A DNA stretch of 64,000 bases from Amorphochlora amoebiformis (lineage: Eukaryota > Cercozoa > Chlorarachniophyceae). Under the pieces are notes generated by a model that saw only the letters and a list, made by a program, of their open reading frames with translations, was not told where the DNA came from and searched no databases. The stretch spans positions 806,001 to 870,000 of the forward strand of contig BAAHQB010000004.1 in assembly GCA_054601695.1 (NCBI GenBank), given 5' to 3'. Of the stretch, positions 15,372-64,000 are shown piece after piece (within the stretch, counting starts at the first letter, position 1; every line of letters begins with the position of its first letter). A program made the translations under genes and the position numbers.

Positions 15372-15697
15372 TATATTAAGTATATGTGCATATTAATAAT
15401 ACATATATCCAACATAAATCTGAAAACACTCTCCCAAGAACCCTGTATTGACCTGTCTCGTGAACTTGGTCAGCCCCGCATAGATGAAAGCACTCTAAAA
15501 CAAAACAGCAAAATCACCACAGGAACAAAACCCATCGCCGTTCTCTCGCTTCCTCCTTTCCATCGTCCACCCGCTCCCACGCCCTCCCCTCCTTCTCCTT
15601 GCTCCAATTCTCATTCGCATCTTTCCCGCGCAATTCGATGGAATTTATGTTGAGGGAGGCATACCTTGACGAGCAATGAAGGCTCCCTATTATTCAT
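7030..15697 (-). CDS. DHRS12: Short-chain dehydrogenase/reductase, DHRS12-like, 16 exons
   Basis: Exons (5' to 3' on the minus strand): 15697-15665, 15494-15453, 15282-15214, 14615-14565, 14508-14429, 13693-13636, 12799-12745, 12219-12166, 11621-11569, 11163-11110, 10398-10345, 10044-9988, 9423-9265, 9036-8955, 8119-8042, 7211-7030. The model gives 386 residues. It shows the NAD(P)-binding TGANSGIG (50-57), NNAG (133-136), SSGG with the catalytic serine (188-191), and Y210-A-Q-N-K214 as the YxxxK pair. These are followed by MHPGWADTP and EGADTIVWL, the hallmark C-terminal blocks of the DHRS12 branch. A Lys/Pro/Glu-rich insert (about 221-244) sits where relatives have a helix after YxxxK. The end of exon 11 is uncertain: GT at 10344, or a GC donor slightly further on. 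The first exon is the weakest; an in-frame ATG at 15796 is an alternative start. The substrate is unknown. Confidence 0.92.
9340..9423 (-). repeat. In-exon 12-bp repeat encoding a KPE-rich insert of the dehydrogenase
   Basis: Imperfect 12-base units (GGCTTGGATTCC-like on the + strand) encode tandem SKPE/AKPE tetrapeptides in frame inside the exon that also carries MHPGWADTP. The repeat is coding and its length is a multiple of three. It is a likely site of length variation. Confidence 0.8.
10126..10330. repeat. Degenerate telomere-like (TTAGGG) array in a dehydrogenase intron
   Basis: TTAGGG and near variants are scattered through this intron on the + strand, so the minus-strand gene reads CCCTAA. 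The array lies between the exons at 10345-10398 and 9988-10044. Confidence 0.8.
11164..11565. repeat. Telomere-like array filling a dehydrogenase intron
   Basis: Imperfect TTAGGG repeats (+ strand) fill almost the entire intron between exons 11110-11163 and 11569-11621. On the sense (minus) strand the intron ends CTAACCTTCTAAG, so a CTAAC branch-like word derived from the repeat lies close to the acceptor. Confidence 0.85.
12213..12302 (-). repeat. Duplicated acceptor edge of dehydrogenase exon 8
   Basis: The word CTAAGCCTATAAAATA, covering the first bases of the exon and its acceptor, recurs about 70 bases upstream in the intron (12213 and about 12284). This is a short example of the exon-edge duplications seen elsewhere in the window. 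Confidence 0.55.
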
Positions 15698-15865
15698 CGG
15701 TATACTGACGTGCAGATCTGATACACCAACAAATCGTACGGTTGAGTTTTGGGAGGAAAAGGAGAGCGCTGGGGAAGTATTATAGGTGCCGGTCAATTAT
15801 GGGTGGTTGACAAAGTGGCTCGGGTACCACAGGAATTTAATTTTGAGAAATCACGCGAGAAGATC
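15698..15865. promoter_or_regulatory. Head-to-head spacer, candidate bidirectional promoter
   Basis: About 170 bp separate the proposed starts of the minus-strand dehydrogenase (15697) and the plus-strand small gene (15866). The spacer is mixed-composition DNA without microsatellites, unlike most of the window. Both starts are among the less certain calls, so its exact limits may move. Confidence 0.4.
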
Positions 15866-16659
15866 ATGAGTAAAGAAATGTATCTTATCAGGTATTATCT
15901 ACATATATTACGAATCTATTATTATGAAAACGATATATCTCATCAAAGATATGCTAGATATCGGATATCTTTTATCCGAACTCCGAAGATTTCGGCTTGA
16001 AGGAATCGCCTAAGAAAATCGCAACTGAAAACTTTTGTCCGTAATTTCGCGCCAGCGTTGACCAGGCGACAAGACAAGCGGTGTGACGCCCCACACGCGC
16101 TTCTCCTTGCGATAGAAAGAAAACCTTTTTCCATGGGATTAGCTATGTGCAAGCCAAAGGATGGACTAGACTCCCTTCCGGTGAGCGAAATCTGTTGTTA
16201 TACATCGCAATTAGGTGATATTTTGGTGCGTTACCGAGGGCAAATCGTTTGTGTTGGTTAGGAGAATCCAGCTGGGGCCAGGGTTGCTGGAGGCTCGATT
16301 CCTCCACAGGAGGAGAAAGGAGAAGGTGGACCAAAGCTCATATCTAAAGAGGACTTCAAGAAGATGACTCTAAAAGAGCCCCTAACGGAAGGGTACTTCC
16401 CGAAGTCCCGCATTTTTCGGTTTCAACCGAACTAACCACATATCTCAGGGATTTCATGCCGCCCCACGATGAAGGTCTAGAGACAGAATTCAAGTGAGTG
16501 CACTACAAAGTGTTACCTACTATTTTTTTGGTGTACAACTATGAGATACTCACACGATACACCAAGCTTCAAATTTAACTATATGTGCATGGTTGCAGAA
16601 TTGGTTCTGCTCCTGGATTCGACGCTGGCGATCTTGATGCTATGCCAGACGATTGCTGA
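15866..16659 (+). CDS. Unrecognised small protein, 5 exons
   Basis: Exons: 15866-15891, 16003-16180, 16262-16392 (or to 16419), 16449-16493, 16599-16659. Phases agree and the product is 146 or 155 residues. It has a basic N-terminal half (RLRKSQLKTFVRN), a Gly/Pro/Glu linker (GGSIPPQEEKGEGG) and an acidic end closing with GDLDAMPDDC and TGA. I recognise no family. The two possible ends of the third exon differ by 27 bases, so both keep the frame; the longer one would leave a 29-base intron, the shorter a 56-base intron. The frame is also open upstream of the ATG at 15866 into about 15786 behind a TATAG acceptor, so an extra 5' exon is possible. A short basic start could be an organelle presequence (inference). 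Confidence 0.5.
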
Positions 16660-17263
16660 CCACGTCAACCATGAAGCTCGGTTATATAGATATTTTACAC
16701 CACGCTGCCATGATCTCCACCTGGAGGTTTGGCGACCTCGTGCCACAGTCTATAGCTATATAGGGAATTAAATTTTTATTATCGGCGTTACATCTTGATA
16801 TCTTCGACTTGTCTTATTGCATACGGACTTGTTATATTATGTGCATATATTTATTTTGTACTATATCTAGTATATACATGTATACATGTATATATATGGA
16901 CCATGCATGCATGCAGTCTATTCAATTGAAGGTTTAATGGTAGCCGGCGCCTAAGTAATTATAAAATTCTTCAAGACATCAATTGCAATGGTTACCACGC
17001 GCACGCAATCGGTCAGATATGACAATAGCCAGTGTGTTAGATCTAGTAGATAGTACAGGTCGGATCACATCTAGTGCACTAATTATACACCTACGTTACA
17101 CCATGATACTGAATACATTTTTACTAGTGTAAATTACTCGCGATCGGTGTGACACATACGATACATATTTTTATCTTTTTTTTTCATCGTTCACTGCTCA
17201 ATTAAACTCAAGAGTCATTGGCAATTGCTTGCTTGCGATTATGTATGCATCGATAAAGCCTCA
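16660..17263. other. Convergent 3' spacer between the small gene and the aminopeptidase
   Basis: Unique DNA without long microsatellites lies between two converging stop codons. CTAG words recur (about 16869 and 17040-17130: TCTAGT, ATCTAGTAGAT, ACTAGTG). No RNA gene or exon was found. Confidence 0.55.
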
Positions 17264-23290
<6,027 letters not shown>

Positions 23291-23524
23291 TCGAGCCGAT
23301 TAATTGTCCCGAATTTCTTTCTCAATATTTTTTCGTCTTTTTCTCGTCTGACCACAACTCTTATCCAGCCCTGGCTCAATGTATCTCTCTCTCTCCCCCC
23401 CCCTTTATCTCTCTATCCTCAATTAAAATCCCCACCGTTCGTTGATTTCGCTCCCCTACACTCTCAGCACGTGCGCACTGATCCCGCCTGTCGTATAATC
23501 CTCTAATATTTCACATACCGCTCC
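23291..23524. promoter_or_regulatory. Head-to-head spacer, candidate bidirectional promoter
   Basis: 234 bp lie between the aminopeptidase start (minus strand, 23290) and the carrier start (plus strand, 23525). The spacer is free of TA microsatellite, pyrimidine-rich on the + strand, and contains a palindromic CACGTG at 23468-23473 that could serve both genes (inference). Confidence 0.55.
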
Positions 23525-46694
<23,170 letters not shown>

Positions 46695-46702
<8 letters not shown>

Positions 46703-46731
46703 ACTCCACAAATGCTACTATACATACATGC

Positions 46732-46767
<36 letters not shown>

Positions 46768-46830
46768 ATAAACATATGTATAGATATCTAGACTCGACAA
46801 ATGCTACTGTACATACATGCAAATATATAC
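46695..46830 (+). repeat. Duplication spanning the carrier stop codon
   Basis: TCTAGACTC(C/G)ACAAATGCTACT plus TACATACATGCAAATATA occurs at about 46698, where it contains the TAG stop, and again at about 46789, separated by (TA)n. Confidence 0.85.
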
Positions 46831-46831
46831 A

Positions 46832-46864
<33 letters not shown>

Positions 46865-46907
46865 GTATAGATATGTATGTAATATATCTAGAATATTATA
46901 TATGTAT

Positions 46908-46960
<53 letters not shown>

Positions 46961-47001
46961 AATATCTACATATACATATACATACACGTAATAGATAGAT
47001 G

Positions 47002-47068
<67 letters not shown>

Positions 47069-47311
47069 GTATGTAATTGTACCTGTGAATAAATATAATA
47101 CGTACATAATGTATAATTATATATGTGTATATATGTATATATATATATATATATTATGAGCATTAAAGTATCTATACCAATGTATTATTTTATTCATCTG
47201 TATATATAACTATATATATATATATATATATTATATATGAATATATACATATATATATATATATAGTGAATATGTGTAAACTCAGAACATATATACGTAT
47301 ATGTATGCATG

Positions 47312-47342
<31 letters not shown>

Positions 47343-47370
47343 CATATTATATATATGTGTAAATATATAC

Positions 47371-47402
<32 letters not shown>

Positions 47403-48156
47403 ATACATCAGGTGGCAAGCGACGACCTCAATCTCTTCTTTGACGTCCTCAGTACCCCTTCAGACTTCATAATAGTTTAGCAAGGCTTCTTGCGTTTGTA
47501 TGGATCCACACTGAGACTAGACGAGAGTAAGATGACAAGAGTTAGTTCCATCTTCTGTCGTCTAGACCATCGTAGACTGTCTATGATATCTGGGATATAT
47601 ACGGCATCTGGACCATGACTACAAGTGACTGGATCCGCATATAGTATACGTCAGTATTTGAAAAGTTCACAACCGCTAGAATGGTACATTAACCATAATT
47701 AATATTGCACATGGGTGAGCTGGCTGAGTACATTACTTACTAGCTTAGAGTTTACACAACTAGTACTAGTAACGAGTACTACTACTAGACTAGACTAGTA
47801 CAGCGAGGTGATACGAGTAGGTCTAGATACCAAGAGATACTATCGGATAAGCTCTCAGTCCATCTGTGTAACTGAGCATTCATGACATATTTCTAATTTG
47901 TTTTCTGAGTTCTACTAGTTCTAGAGTTGGCCTTTAGCTTGAGGCTATATCTTGAATATAGCTCTAGATAGCTACCTTTCAACTTGCGTTTTCGACCTTT
48001 TAATACCGTTGAGAATAGAGACTTTAGAGACTGTGATCATGATGAATATTTAATTGTCTTTCACGGTGCGTTTAAGCTTCTTAAAAAAGACGAAACTAAC
48101 TCCGTTGTTCGAATTCAACGCCTACACCCTCACTCACACCTATACCGCACCTACAG
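46703..48156. other. Convergent 3' spacer between carrier and four-TM gene
   Basis: The first ~700 bases are (TA)n with the stop-codon duplicate. About 47410-48150 is unique DNA with dense CTAG words (ACTAGTACTAGTAAC, ACTAGACTAGACTAG, TCTAGATA). A 71-codon open frame at 47984-48199 overlaps the last exon of the opposite gene and is not supported. Confidence 0.55.
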
Positions 48157-48409
48157 TCACACGCTTTCCTCGGAAGCGTCGATATCTCCTGTAAGATAGT
48201 GCTCCACCCTGAGAGGAAGCAGGGATAAGGTTAGGCGACGGCAATATATATATATATATATATATATATGTAAAATGACATGCAGATATTATATATACAC
48301 AATGAATAAACTGAAAGATAAATATATCGTTTGAATTAATCTCAGAACCCTGGCGAACCTCCCCATATAATACATTATATATATATATATATGCATATGC
48401 ACATATATG

Positions 48410-48452
<43 letters not shown>

Positions 48453-48457
48453 AATAA

Positions 48458-48495
<38 letters not shown>

Positions 48496-48647
48496 ACACA
48501 TATATATACACATATATTATATAAATTGTCATTATTTACTTTTGTAAGAATGTCCGATGATATGTACATGCCATACGTCATGTACTACTATTATTATTAT
48601 TGTTATTAATATTATTAGCATATATATATACACACACACATATATAT

Positions 48648-48700
<53 letters not shown>

Positions 48701-48738
48701 CATGTATGTATGTATGTACATATTTATATAATACACAC

Positions 48739-48801
<63 letters not shown>

Positions 48802-49187
48802 AAAATACATATACATGTGTATATATGCAATGCAAATGTAATGACAGGGAGGAAGCCTAATTCTCTAAGATGAGGGCAAAATATATCCCGCAAAACTCTC
48901 TTTTTTTTTTACCTGTGATCGGTGTGGCTTGCAAACGGATTAAGAACGTCTGCAGGTCGCGATCTGGGCTGCACGGGTCTCTGTTCGTCTATTTCAGCAT
49001 CCGCTTCAGATGTCTGGATTCTTCCGTATTTAGGTTGGGCCACCAGAGCTCTTGTTACCTGATGGGAGATTTCGGAATCAGGTTGTTTCAGATGATATAA
49101 ATTTCCACTGAGAGGTATCTGTTTAATCACAGAGGAAGAAGATTAATGGTGGAAACTGAGTCTGAGGTTCATATTATCCATACGCTA

Positions 49188-49226
<39 letters not shown>

Positions 49227-49884
49227 ATATATTTTTATATATTCTAGACATATATATATGTATATATACATATATATACATGTAATATAATTATATAATA
49301 TTTATTCACATATGTGTTTCTATACATATACATATTTACACTAGTAGAGATTATTATACTCTCTCTCTCGCTATATATATACAATATATATATATATATA
49401 TATATATAATATGTATATATATGTGTGTATATAGAGTAGATATATTTATGTACGTGTATATTATAAACGTGTAAATTTACACATCCCAATATCCCGATGT
49501 AACCCTTAATCCCAGTGTGATTTGTGTAAACTTACTCGAGATATCCAACGCCCAACGGACTTTGTCCCAGCCGGACGCGGCTGCTCGCTAATAGACTTCG
49601 AAACCTTGGCACCCCTAGTGGTGGTGGTCTTCTTGCTCTTCTTTGCCTCCCTTGATATACGGGACGATGCTGTGCTGGCTTTACGTGACGCAAAGCTAGA
49701 CTTCGGTTCATCCTCTTGGGATTCGAGGGAAGCGAGAGCGCGCTCGATGTCGAATCCACCAGTCCTAAATGCGATTTCCAAGTCAAATAAATATTACTGA
49801 CTAGTGCTAGACAACAGTATATATATGTACACATAGAAATATACACACACATATATATGTATATATATATATATATATATTGAT

Positions 49885-49957
<73 letters not shown>

Positions 49958-50120
49958 TATATTACTCTTAGCAAAAAATGAATATGCTTCTACCTAAATC
50001 TTAGAATATATGTATTTATGTTGTAAAGGTCAGATTTAAACATGTATACATGTAAATTAAATACGAATATACTATATATATTTTGTTTGTCTAGTAAAAT
50101 ACTACTATATATGTATATAC

Positions 50121-50165
<45 letters not shown>

Positions 50166-50253
50166 ATGACACGTAAATTTAAATAGATATTGTGTATCGC
50201 AGTAATATCGTTGTGTATGTCATATATGTATATGTATAAATACACACACACAA

Positions 50254-50288
<35 letters not shown>

Positions 50289-51749
50289 CATATATATAAA
50301 TATATATATGCATATATATATATATATGTGATATTACTCTTGGGATCTCTTTTCCGTCATCTGGACCCCAGATGCAATCTTGTGTCCGGAGAGGGTTTCT
50401 ACTTCGGTGTGCTTGCAAACAAACACTGCGAGAATGGATCCAGCCTGAAGATGGATAGGAAATTAAGTGGCAACGAAACTGAGAGAGTGGGTTAGGAACA
50501 TATACAATGCTTGGTATACTGGAAATCGTCTTTTGGTTCGAGTGGTTACCAGGGCCGTGAGGGCAGCAACGATGATCAGCGTATGAGAATACGCAAGGCT
50601 GGCGCTCGCTTGGATTCCCTTTTGTGCAGCGAGGTCCACCGACGCTTGATTCGCGAGTACAGGCCAGGTGATCGCTAAGGTATATCACCAGAACGTAAAT
50701 GCATGATACTGCCCGTACCAGAACATAGTGTCGTAAGCTGGCCGTGTAACTTTGTACATGTACATAGGATTTGCGGGCCGTATCGGAGCAAGTAACTTTG
50801 CACAAAGGGTTTACGGGTGAGCATGTTTATTGGCGGTGGGAAGATGTGCATGAGTTTTATGCGATGAGAGAAAATGTACATTCTTTTTTCACATGCATAC
50901 GATTGTGACCTAGGGAGCAAATACATAAAGAAGTGTTTGCTGACAAGAGATAAGCCATAATCAGCTTTGCAGTACCAGAGGTGACGAGCACAACACATGT
51001 AAATCCAGCGAGAATTGGTGAGGACTTGACGAAGGGAATGGGTTGCTGTGTGACACGACGGCCACATCCGCAGCAGCATAAAACACTTCTGTTCGACCGG
51101 GTACGAGACCTCCTGACGCACCACGGCTGGTTTTGAACACACAAGTTTGTGTCAGCAAGCTGTCTTTATTTTAACTATGAAGGAGTTACCAGGACGCTAA
51201 AGAGAGCCCAGAGGGTGATACAGTTAAGGACGAGCGCGAAGAGGTGCAAGCACACCTGTGTTGAAGACACATGAAGTCAACACTTTCCAAGGAATAACAC
51301 CAAAAATGGGCTCACTTGCACGCTGCTTGCAGTCACCAATTTGCCAGAGGGTGAAGAGGCATCTGAATTGCCGTTTGACGCTACATATGCTGTCCAGCTT
51401 GTTTGGCCGTGCACCTTGGAGCATCACAGGTCATCAAATGTGGGAAATTTACACGCTTAGCTAGAGGGTCCAAACCTTTTCTGTGTATCCAATTATTCCA
51501 TATGTGAGCCCTCGACCATTGCCAGCCACGACAGTCCATGAGCCAAACTAGAAATTTGTATTGCCAACCACAATAACCTCAATTCCCACAATTTTGCACA
51601 ATTTCAGCAACTACGTCTCCTTTATGATAAACACACCGGACAAAGGATGGGTGAAAAGATTGATATATTACCAGTGCAACTGTGGTAAGCACGAAGGAAG
51701 CGCACAACGTTCCAATGGCAGGGACATAGAAGCGGTAGGGGATGGCCAT
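48157..51749 (-). CDS. Four-transmembrane protein with basic Ser/Lys-rich tail, 10 exons
   Basis: Exons (5' to 3'): 51749-51672, 51547-51476, 51414-51301, 51255-51190, 51126-50976, 50674-50550, 50444-50338, 49764-49536, 49118-48913, 48208-48157. Phases agree and give 399 residues. Hydrophobic segments lie at about 9-28, 89-110, 149-170 and 192-212. The loop after the first has SWTVVAGNG and a Ser/Asn-rich stretch. The loop between the second and third is very basic with a cysteine cluster (LCCCGCGRR), a possible palmitoylation site. The tail (about 239-399) is hydrophilic with [15 protein letters not shown]. The layout resembles claudin-like four-TM proteins, but I do not recognise a family. 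Introns are short (45 bases upward) and mostly lack microsatellites upstream of 50.5 kb. The gene is divergent from the next one. Confidence 0.74.
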
Positions 51750-52227
51750 GTCTCGCTTCGGCCCTCTTCACCTGTCGGAAATACAATGTGGGCGGGAATT
51801 CATGTAAATTAATTTTTTCGGCAAAATCACCTAAAATGGAAAATTGTGAACAGGAAATGGTAATAGTTTTATTGGGTGATATTAGCTAAGTTAATGTCTT
51901 AATGAGCGAACCATTCAAGTAATTCAAAAATTCGGTTTGGGAATACCAGCATTGTGGAGACATAGGCGACCCGGGGAAATGGGTGACGAAAACGTGATCA
52001 AGACGTCCCGTGGACCTCCTGACATCGAGAATGGGAAAAGCTGGGAACATGCCCAGGTTTTTTTCCATCTCTCTCGAAATTTGGCAGTCTTGGACATAAA
52101 TGGGATTGAAAATGGCCTCTGTGTCCGATAGTCAAATTCATTGCGCCGGATTTAAATTTTTTTTTTCTCATACTTTCGGATTTTATTTGTAAAATATGAC
52201 ACTGCATTTCTTTCCAAGTTGGCGGGG
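51750..52227. promoter_or_regulatory. Head-to-head spacer between two multi-TM genes
   Basis: 478 bp of unique DNA between the two ATGs (51749 minus, 52228 plus). A 64-codon open frame at 51937-52131 has no flanking splice logic or recognisable content and is not called. This is a candidate shared promoter by position only. Confidence 0.45.
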
Positions 52228-53306
52228 ATGGCCGGTGCAGCTCTCTCAGGTACTATCGAAGGGAGAAACCCACGACATTGCCTGACTTGACTTCGTTCAG
52301 GGTCTCTGCTGGGTGCGATAATCTCATTCACAGTTAACTGTACGCTTGTGGAGATAAGGTTAGTATGAAAATGTGACAGTAGTGTGACAGTACTTTTGGT
52401 TATCCTGGATCATTTTCCCGACGGTGTTCCTCCAATTAACTCAGCGTAAATGCTTTCTTCGCGGTTTACTTCGGTGTGCTATTCTGCGTAATCGCAGGCT
52501 GGATGATATGGCGTGTGTATACAGGTTCACCCACCTCTTTACTCACTCTTACTTTGTATGTTGGTTCTTACTTCGACTCACTTTTACGTATTCTGAGATT
52601 TCATCATCTAAAACCCAAAATCCAGGTGAGCATCCGCGTCCTATTCTACTGGGCACGTACTCCAGCCTGGTTATGCTGGCCGGTCTGCTGTGTTTTGCCC
52701 TCGAGAGCAACTGGGTTATCAATATGAGTGCTTCTGCAAAGGTTGGGGACCTATCTTTCGTATCAGAGAAAAATTTCTGCGGCGTTGCTACGAGTAACCC
52801 GTGCCTCTCCTTCCCTTAAATTCTCCCTCCATACTCTTTTAGGGTTAGGGTTGGGATCAGATTATTCAGCATGACTTAGTCCTAGGACCATTGAAACCTC
52901 CACAGGGTGGGGCTATAGTGCTGTTTGGGATAGTTAGGATTAGGGTTCAGGATTAGGGCTTTAGCTCCATTTTCTGTTGCTCTCCTTTCTCTCCCTAACC
53001 TATCTCCGAGACTTGCGAACTAAATTCGACTTGCGTAACATTTCTGCCGAATGACAACTCGACTATCTTTGCAGGTTCCACTGTACTCAATCCTTGGGAT
53101 TGCGGTGACTTTCGCACTTCTATTCTCGATCATCGACCTCGTTAACTTCTGCCATGGATCTTGCATTGTACGATTCTACTCCCCTTTAATATCCTTACAT
53201 TGTCAGTGAGATGTATCTTATTAATCGCAGAGCACACCAGGAAGAGCACTGGTGGAGACTGAGACTCAGGTCCATTATGCGCATGTAAATATGCATATGA
53301 TGTATA

Positions 53307-53362
<56 letters not shown>

Positions 53363-53415
53363 ACATATGTGCGTATATACATTATATATACATTATATAC
53401 ATATATGTATATATA

Positions 53416-53490
<75 letters not shown>

Positions 53491-53557
53491 TATATATATA
53501 TATATATATATATATATTAATAATAATAACGTAAATATCATATGTGTACACACACAC

Positions 53558-53593
<36 letters not shown>

Positions 53594-53603
53594 TATATAT
53601 ATT

Positions 53604-53635
<32 letters not shown>

Positions 53636-53850
53636 TGTATACATCTACATATATACAAACATATAACTGAATTACTTAAATATTAAGTGTCTATGAATAT
53701 TTACATATTTCACATGAGCATAATATGTATTTACACAGGTAAAAGTATTGACAGGTAATATCTGTATGTATTTTGCATCGATATGTGCATATTCTAACCC
53801 TCATCTCTCGCGTTCTCCGTCATATCTTCATGTGTGTACATTATATATAT

Positions 53851-53895
<45 letters not shown>

Positions 53896-53919
53896 TACAT
53901 ATATATATCTATATATTTT

Positions 53920-53978
<59 letters not shown>

Positions 53979-54025
53979 ATATAATATATTACTTCCATAT
54001 ATAAGATACATATATTTATATGTAT

Positions 54026-54056
<31 letters not shown>

Positions 54057-54805
54057 CATATGTAGATAATACATATATAAAAATACATATGCATATATAT
54101 ATATATTATATATATATATATATATGTACAATCTATTACCACCCCCTCTAACACCACTGACACCTTAGGTCCTCCTCATCGTAGCCACAGCAACTCTTAT
54201 GGGCTTCTTGTTCGGTAACTTAACCGAACACTTAAAAACGAATTTCGAAAATTATCCTCCCGCCTCTCTGATAACACCAACGACGCCAGGTCTGGTGTTC
54301 GGCCTCATGGACGTCGAGGACAAGCAGTTCGGTGAGCTTAGGGAAGCTCTCACGCATGAGCAGAGACTGTGCTACCCAATCGGAATCATTGTTTCGGCTG
54401 CCGCAGCGGCTGCCAACCAGGTGATATAACTGGAAAATGGAGCATGTGGTGAGGGGACAAGAACGGGACCTTAACTTTAAAAGTCATGGGTAGGGTGGTG
54501 GGCAGCTGGAGTGGAGGTGATGATGGTGGGATTGGAAAAGAGAATTTGGACTGGTTTTCTTGACCTTTTTTGCAAGCGTTTTTGAGGATTTGTCGTGTTT
54601 TGGTTCGATTAGTACCTGAGAGAGAAGAATAGCCAGGAGTATAAGTACGAAAGCTTACGGAAGGTGAAACTTGCTAATGTATTATATATATATTATACAT
54701 ATAGGACGTGAATATATTATATATATATATATAAAATATACATATGTATATGTATATGTATTTATGTGTGTGTAGTAAAATATATATAATATGTATATAT
54801 ATATG

Positions 54806-54854
<49 letters not shown>

Positions 54855-54924
54855 AATAGAAATAATCATAATAATAATAACAATATTAAAAATATATATG
54901 TCATTCATTATATGTTCACAAAAG

Positions 54925-54963
<39 letters not shown>

Positions 54964-54976
54964 GTTCATAGTAGGA

Positions 54977-55015
<39 letters not shown>

Positions 55016-55184
55016 ACATGCATGTAAATATGAGTAAAAGTATGTAGGAGTTATATATTTTACCTAACTATATATATATATATATATTATATATATTTAT
55101 ATATAAATATACATAAATATAATGTATGTTTCTATGTATATATGTATACATATTTATACATGTATATATTTGCAGATATTATAC

Positions 55185-55259
<75 letters not shown>

Positions 55260-55311
55260 TTTAATATGTCAGCATATGTATTGTATATTATATATGTGCG
55301 TCTGTCTTCGC

Positions 55312-55354
<43 letters not shown>

Positions 55355-55380
55355 TATATATATAAATATACAATATATAT

Positions 55381-55427
<47 letters not shown>

Positions 55428-55492
55428 TAGATATATATAATATATATATATATATATATAAATATGTACATATATACATTTTTATAATATAC

Positions 55493-55546
<54 letters not shown>

Positions 55547-55575
55547 ACGACGTGTTGGATGATGAGGACTTCTAG
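52228..55575 (+). CDS. Multi-spanning membrane protein with acidic C-terminus, 8 exons
   Basis: Exons: 52228-52249, 52301-52358, 52445-52524, 52626-52741, 53075-53167, 53231-53269, 54169-54420, 55546-55575. Phases agree and give 229 residues. Hydrophobic segments lie at about 9-24, 31-49, 60-79, 95-115 and 137-152, with a sixth Ala-rich one ([14 protein letters not shown], about 204-218). Between the last two is a soluble stretch with [18 protein letters not shown]. The protein ends DDVLDDEDF. The family is not recognised. Five of seven introns are 51-333 bases and of ordinary composition; only the last two carry large (TA)n expansions. It shares its upstream spacer with another multi-TM gene on the opposite strand, which may point to related membrane roles (inference). 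Confidence 0.8.
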
Positions 55576-63620
<8,045 letters not shown>

Positions 63621-63647
63621 CTGAATATGATAGTATAATATATATAT

Positions 63648-63680
<33 letters not shown>

Positions 63681-63813
63681 CATATATGTATGTATGTATG
63701 TATATTATATGGATGCAAATATATAAATTAATTGATCTATCTAGTTGCATTACATAGTATGTGTATATATATATATGTGTATTATACAATATATATACAT
63801 AAAATATATATAC

Positions 63814-63844
<31 letters not shown>

Positions 63845-63872
63845 ATATATATATATATATAATAATATATAT

Positions 63873-63920
<48 letters not shown>

Positions 63921-63952
63921 AGTACATATAAATACACACACACACACACTCG

Positions 63953-64000
<48 letters not shown>
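63621..64000. other. (TA)n-dominated intron DNA at the window edge
   Basis: Mostly (TA)n with (TATG)n, (CA)n and a short unique piece at about 63715-63760. I see no exon here; it is probably an intron of the partial minus-strand gene. Confidence 0.6.

Noticed and set aside
47984-48199. 71-codon open frame on the plus strand
   Set aside because: It overlaps the last exon of the minus-strand four-TM gene and is read antisense to it.
48289-48360. Possible minus-strand exon [10 protein letters not shown]
   Set aside because: The preceding exon (48913) joins in phase directly to the terminal exon at 48208; including this piece finds no fitting donor.
51284-51397. Alternative third exon of the four-TM gene in another frame ([11 protein letters not shown]...)
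   Set aside because: It would leave a 28-base intron; the exon at 51301-51414 gives a better loop sequence, a 45-base intron and the same phase.

Overview
This is nuclear DNA of an intron-rich eukaryote, most likely a photosynthetic protist with a complex (secondary) plastid, perhaps a stramenopile related to brown algae. Three things point that way. The long + strand gene at 23525-46702 starts with a signal-peptide-like segment, a basic transit-like stretch and a Tat-like KREFLRG...ANA segment. Interstitial TTAGGG/CCCTAA repeats are abundant. Genes alternate strictly between strands, a trait I recall being described for Ectocarpus (from memory). No prokaryotic gene organisation is present, and nearly all long open frames of low complexity are microsatellite translations.

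I rebuilt eight multi-exon genes by joining short GC-balanced exons with AG/GT borders and matching phases. In order they are: (1) + 128-6461, a 2-oxoglutarate/Fe(II) dioxygenase with a membrane segment at each end; (2) - 15697-7030, a short-chain dehydrogenase close to DHRS12; (3) + ~15866-16659, a small unrecognised protein; (4) - 23290-17264, a complete type I methionine aminopeptidase; (5) + 23525-46702, a 23-exon, ~631-residue mitochondrial-carrier-family protein with a long plastid-type N-terminus; (6) - 51749-48157, a four-TM protein with a basic tail; (7) + 52228-55575, a multi-TM protein with an acidic tail; (8) - 63620-57810, the 3' part of an unrecognised gene whose 5' end lies beyond the window.

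The order +,-,+,-,+,-,+,- gives three short head-to-head spacers (~170, 234 and 478 bp) and four tail-to-tail spacers. The tail-to-tail spacers contain unusual CTAG-rich unique DNA. Exons are about 27-275 bp. Many introns are enlarged by (TA)n, (GA)n/(CT)n, (CA)n and (TATG)n tracts, minisatellites and telomere-like arrays.

The most striking feature is that exon borders themselves are tandemly amplified. At about eleven places the head of an exon with its acceptor, or the tail of an exon with its donor, is repeated 2-7 times with microsatellite between copies. This creates ladders of decoy splice sites and, in several cases, frame-neutral candidate micro-exons. All gene models are hand-built from sequence alone, without RNA evidence.
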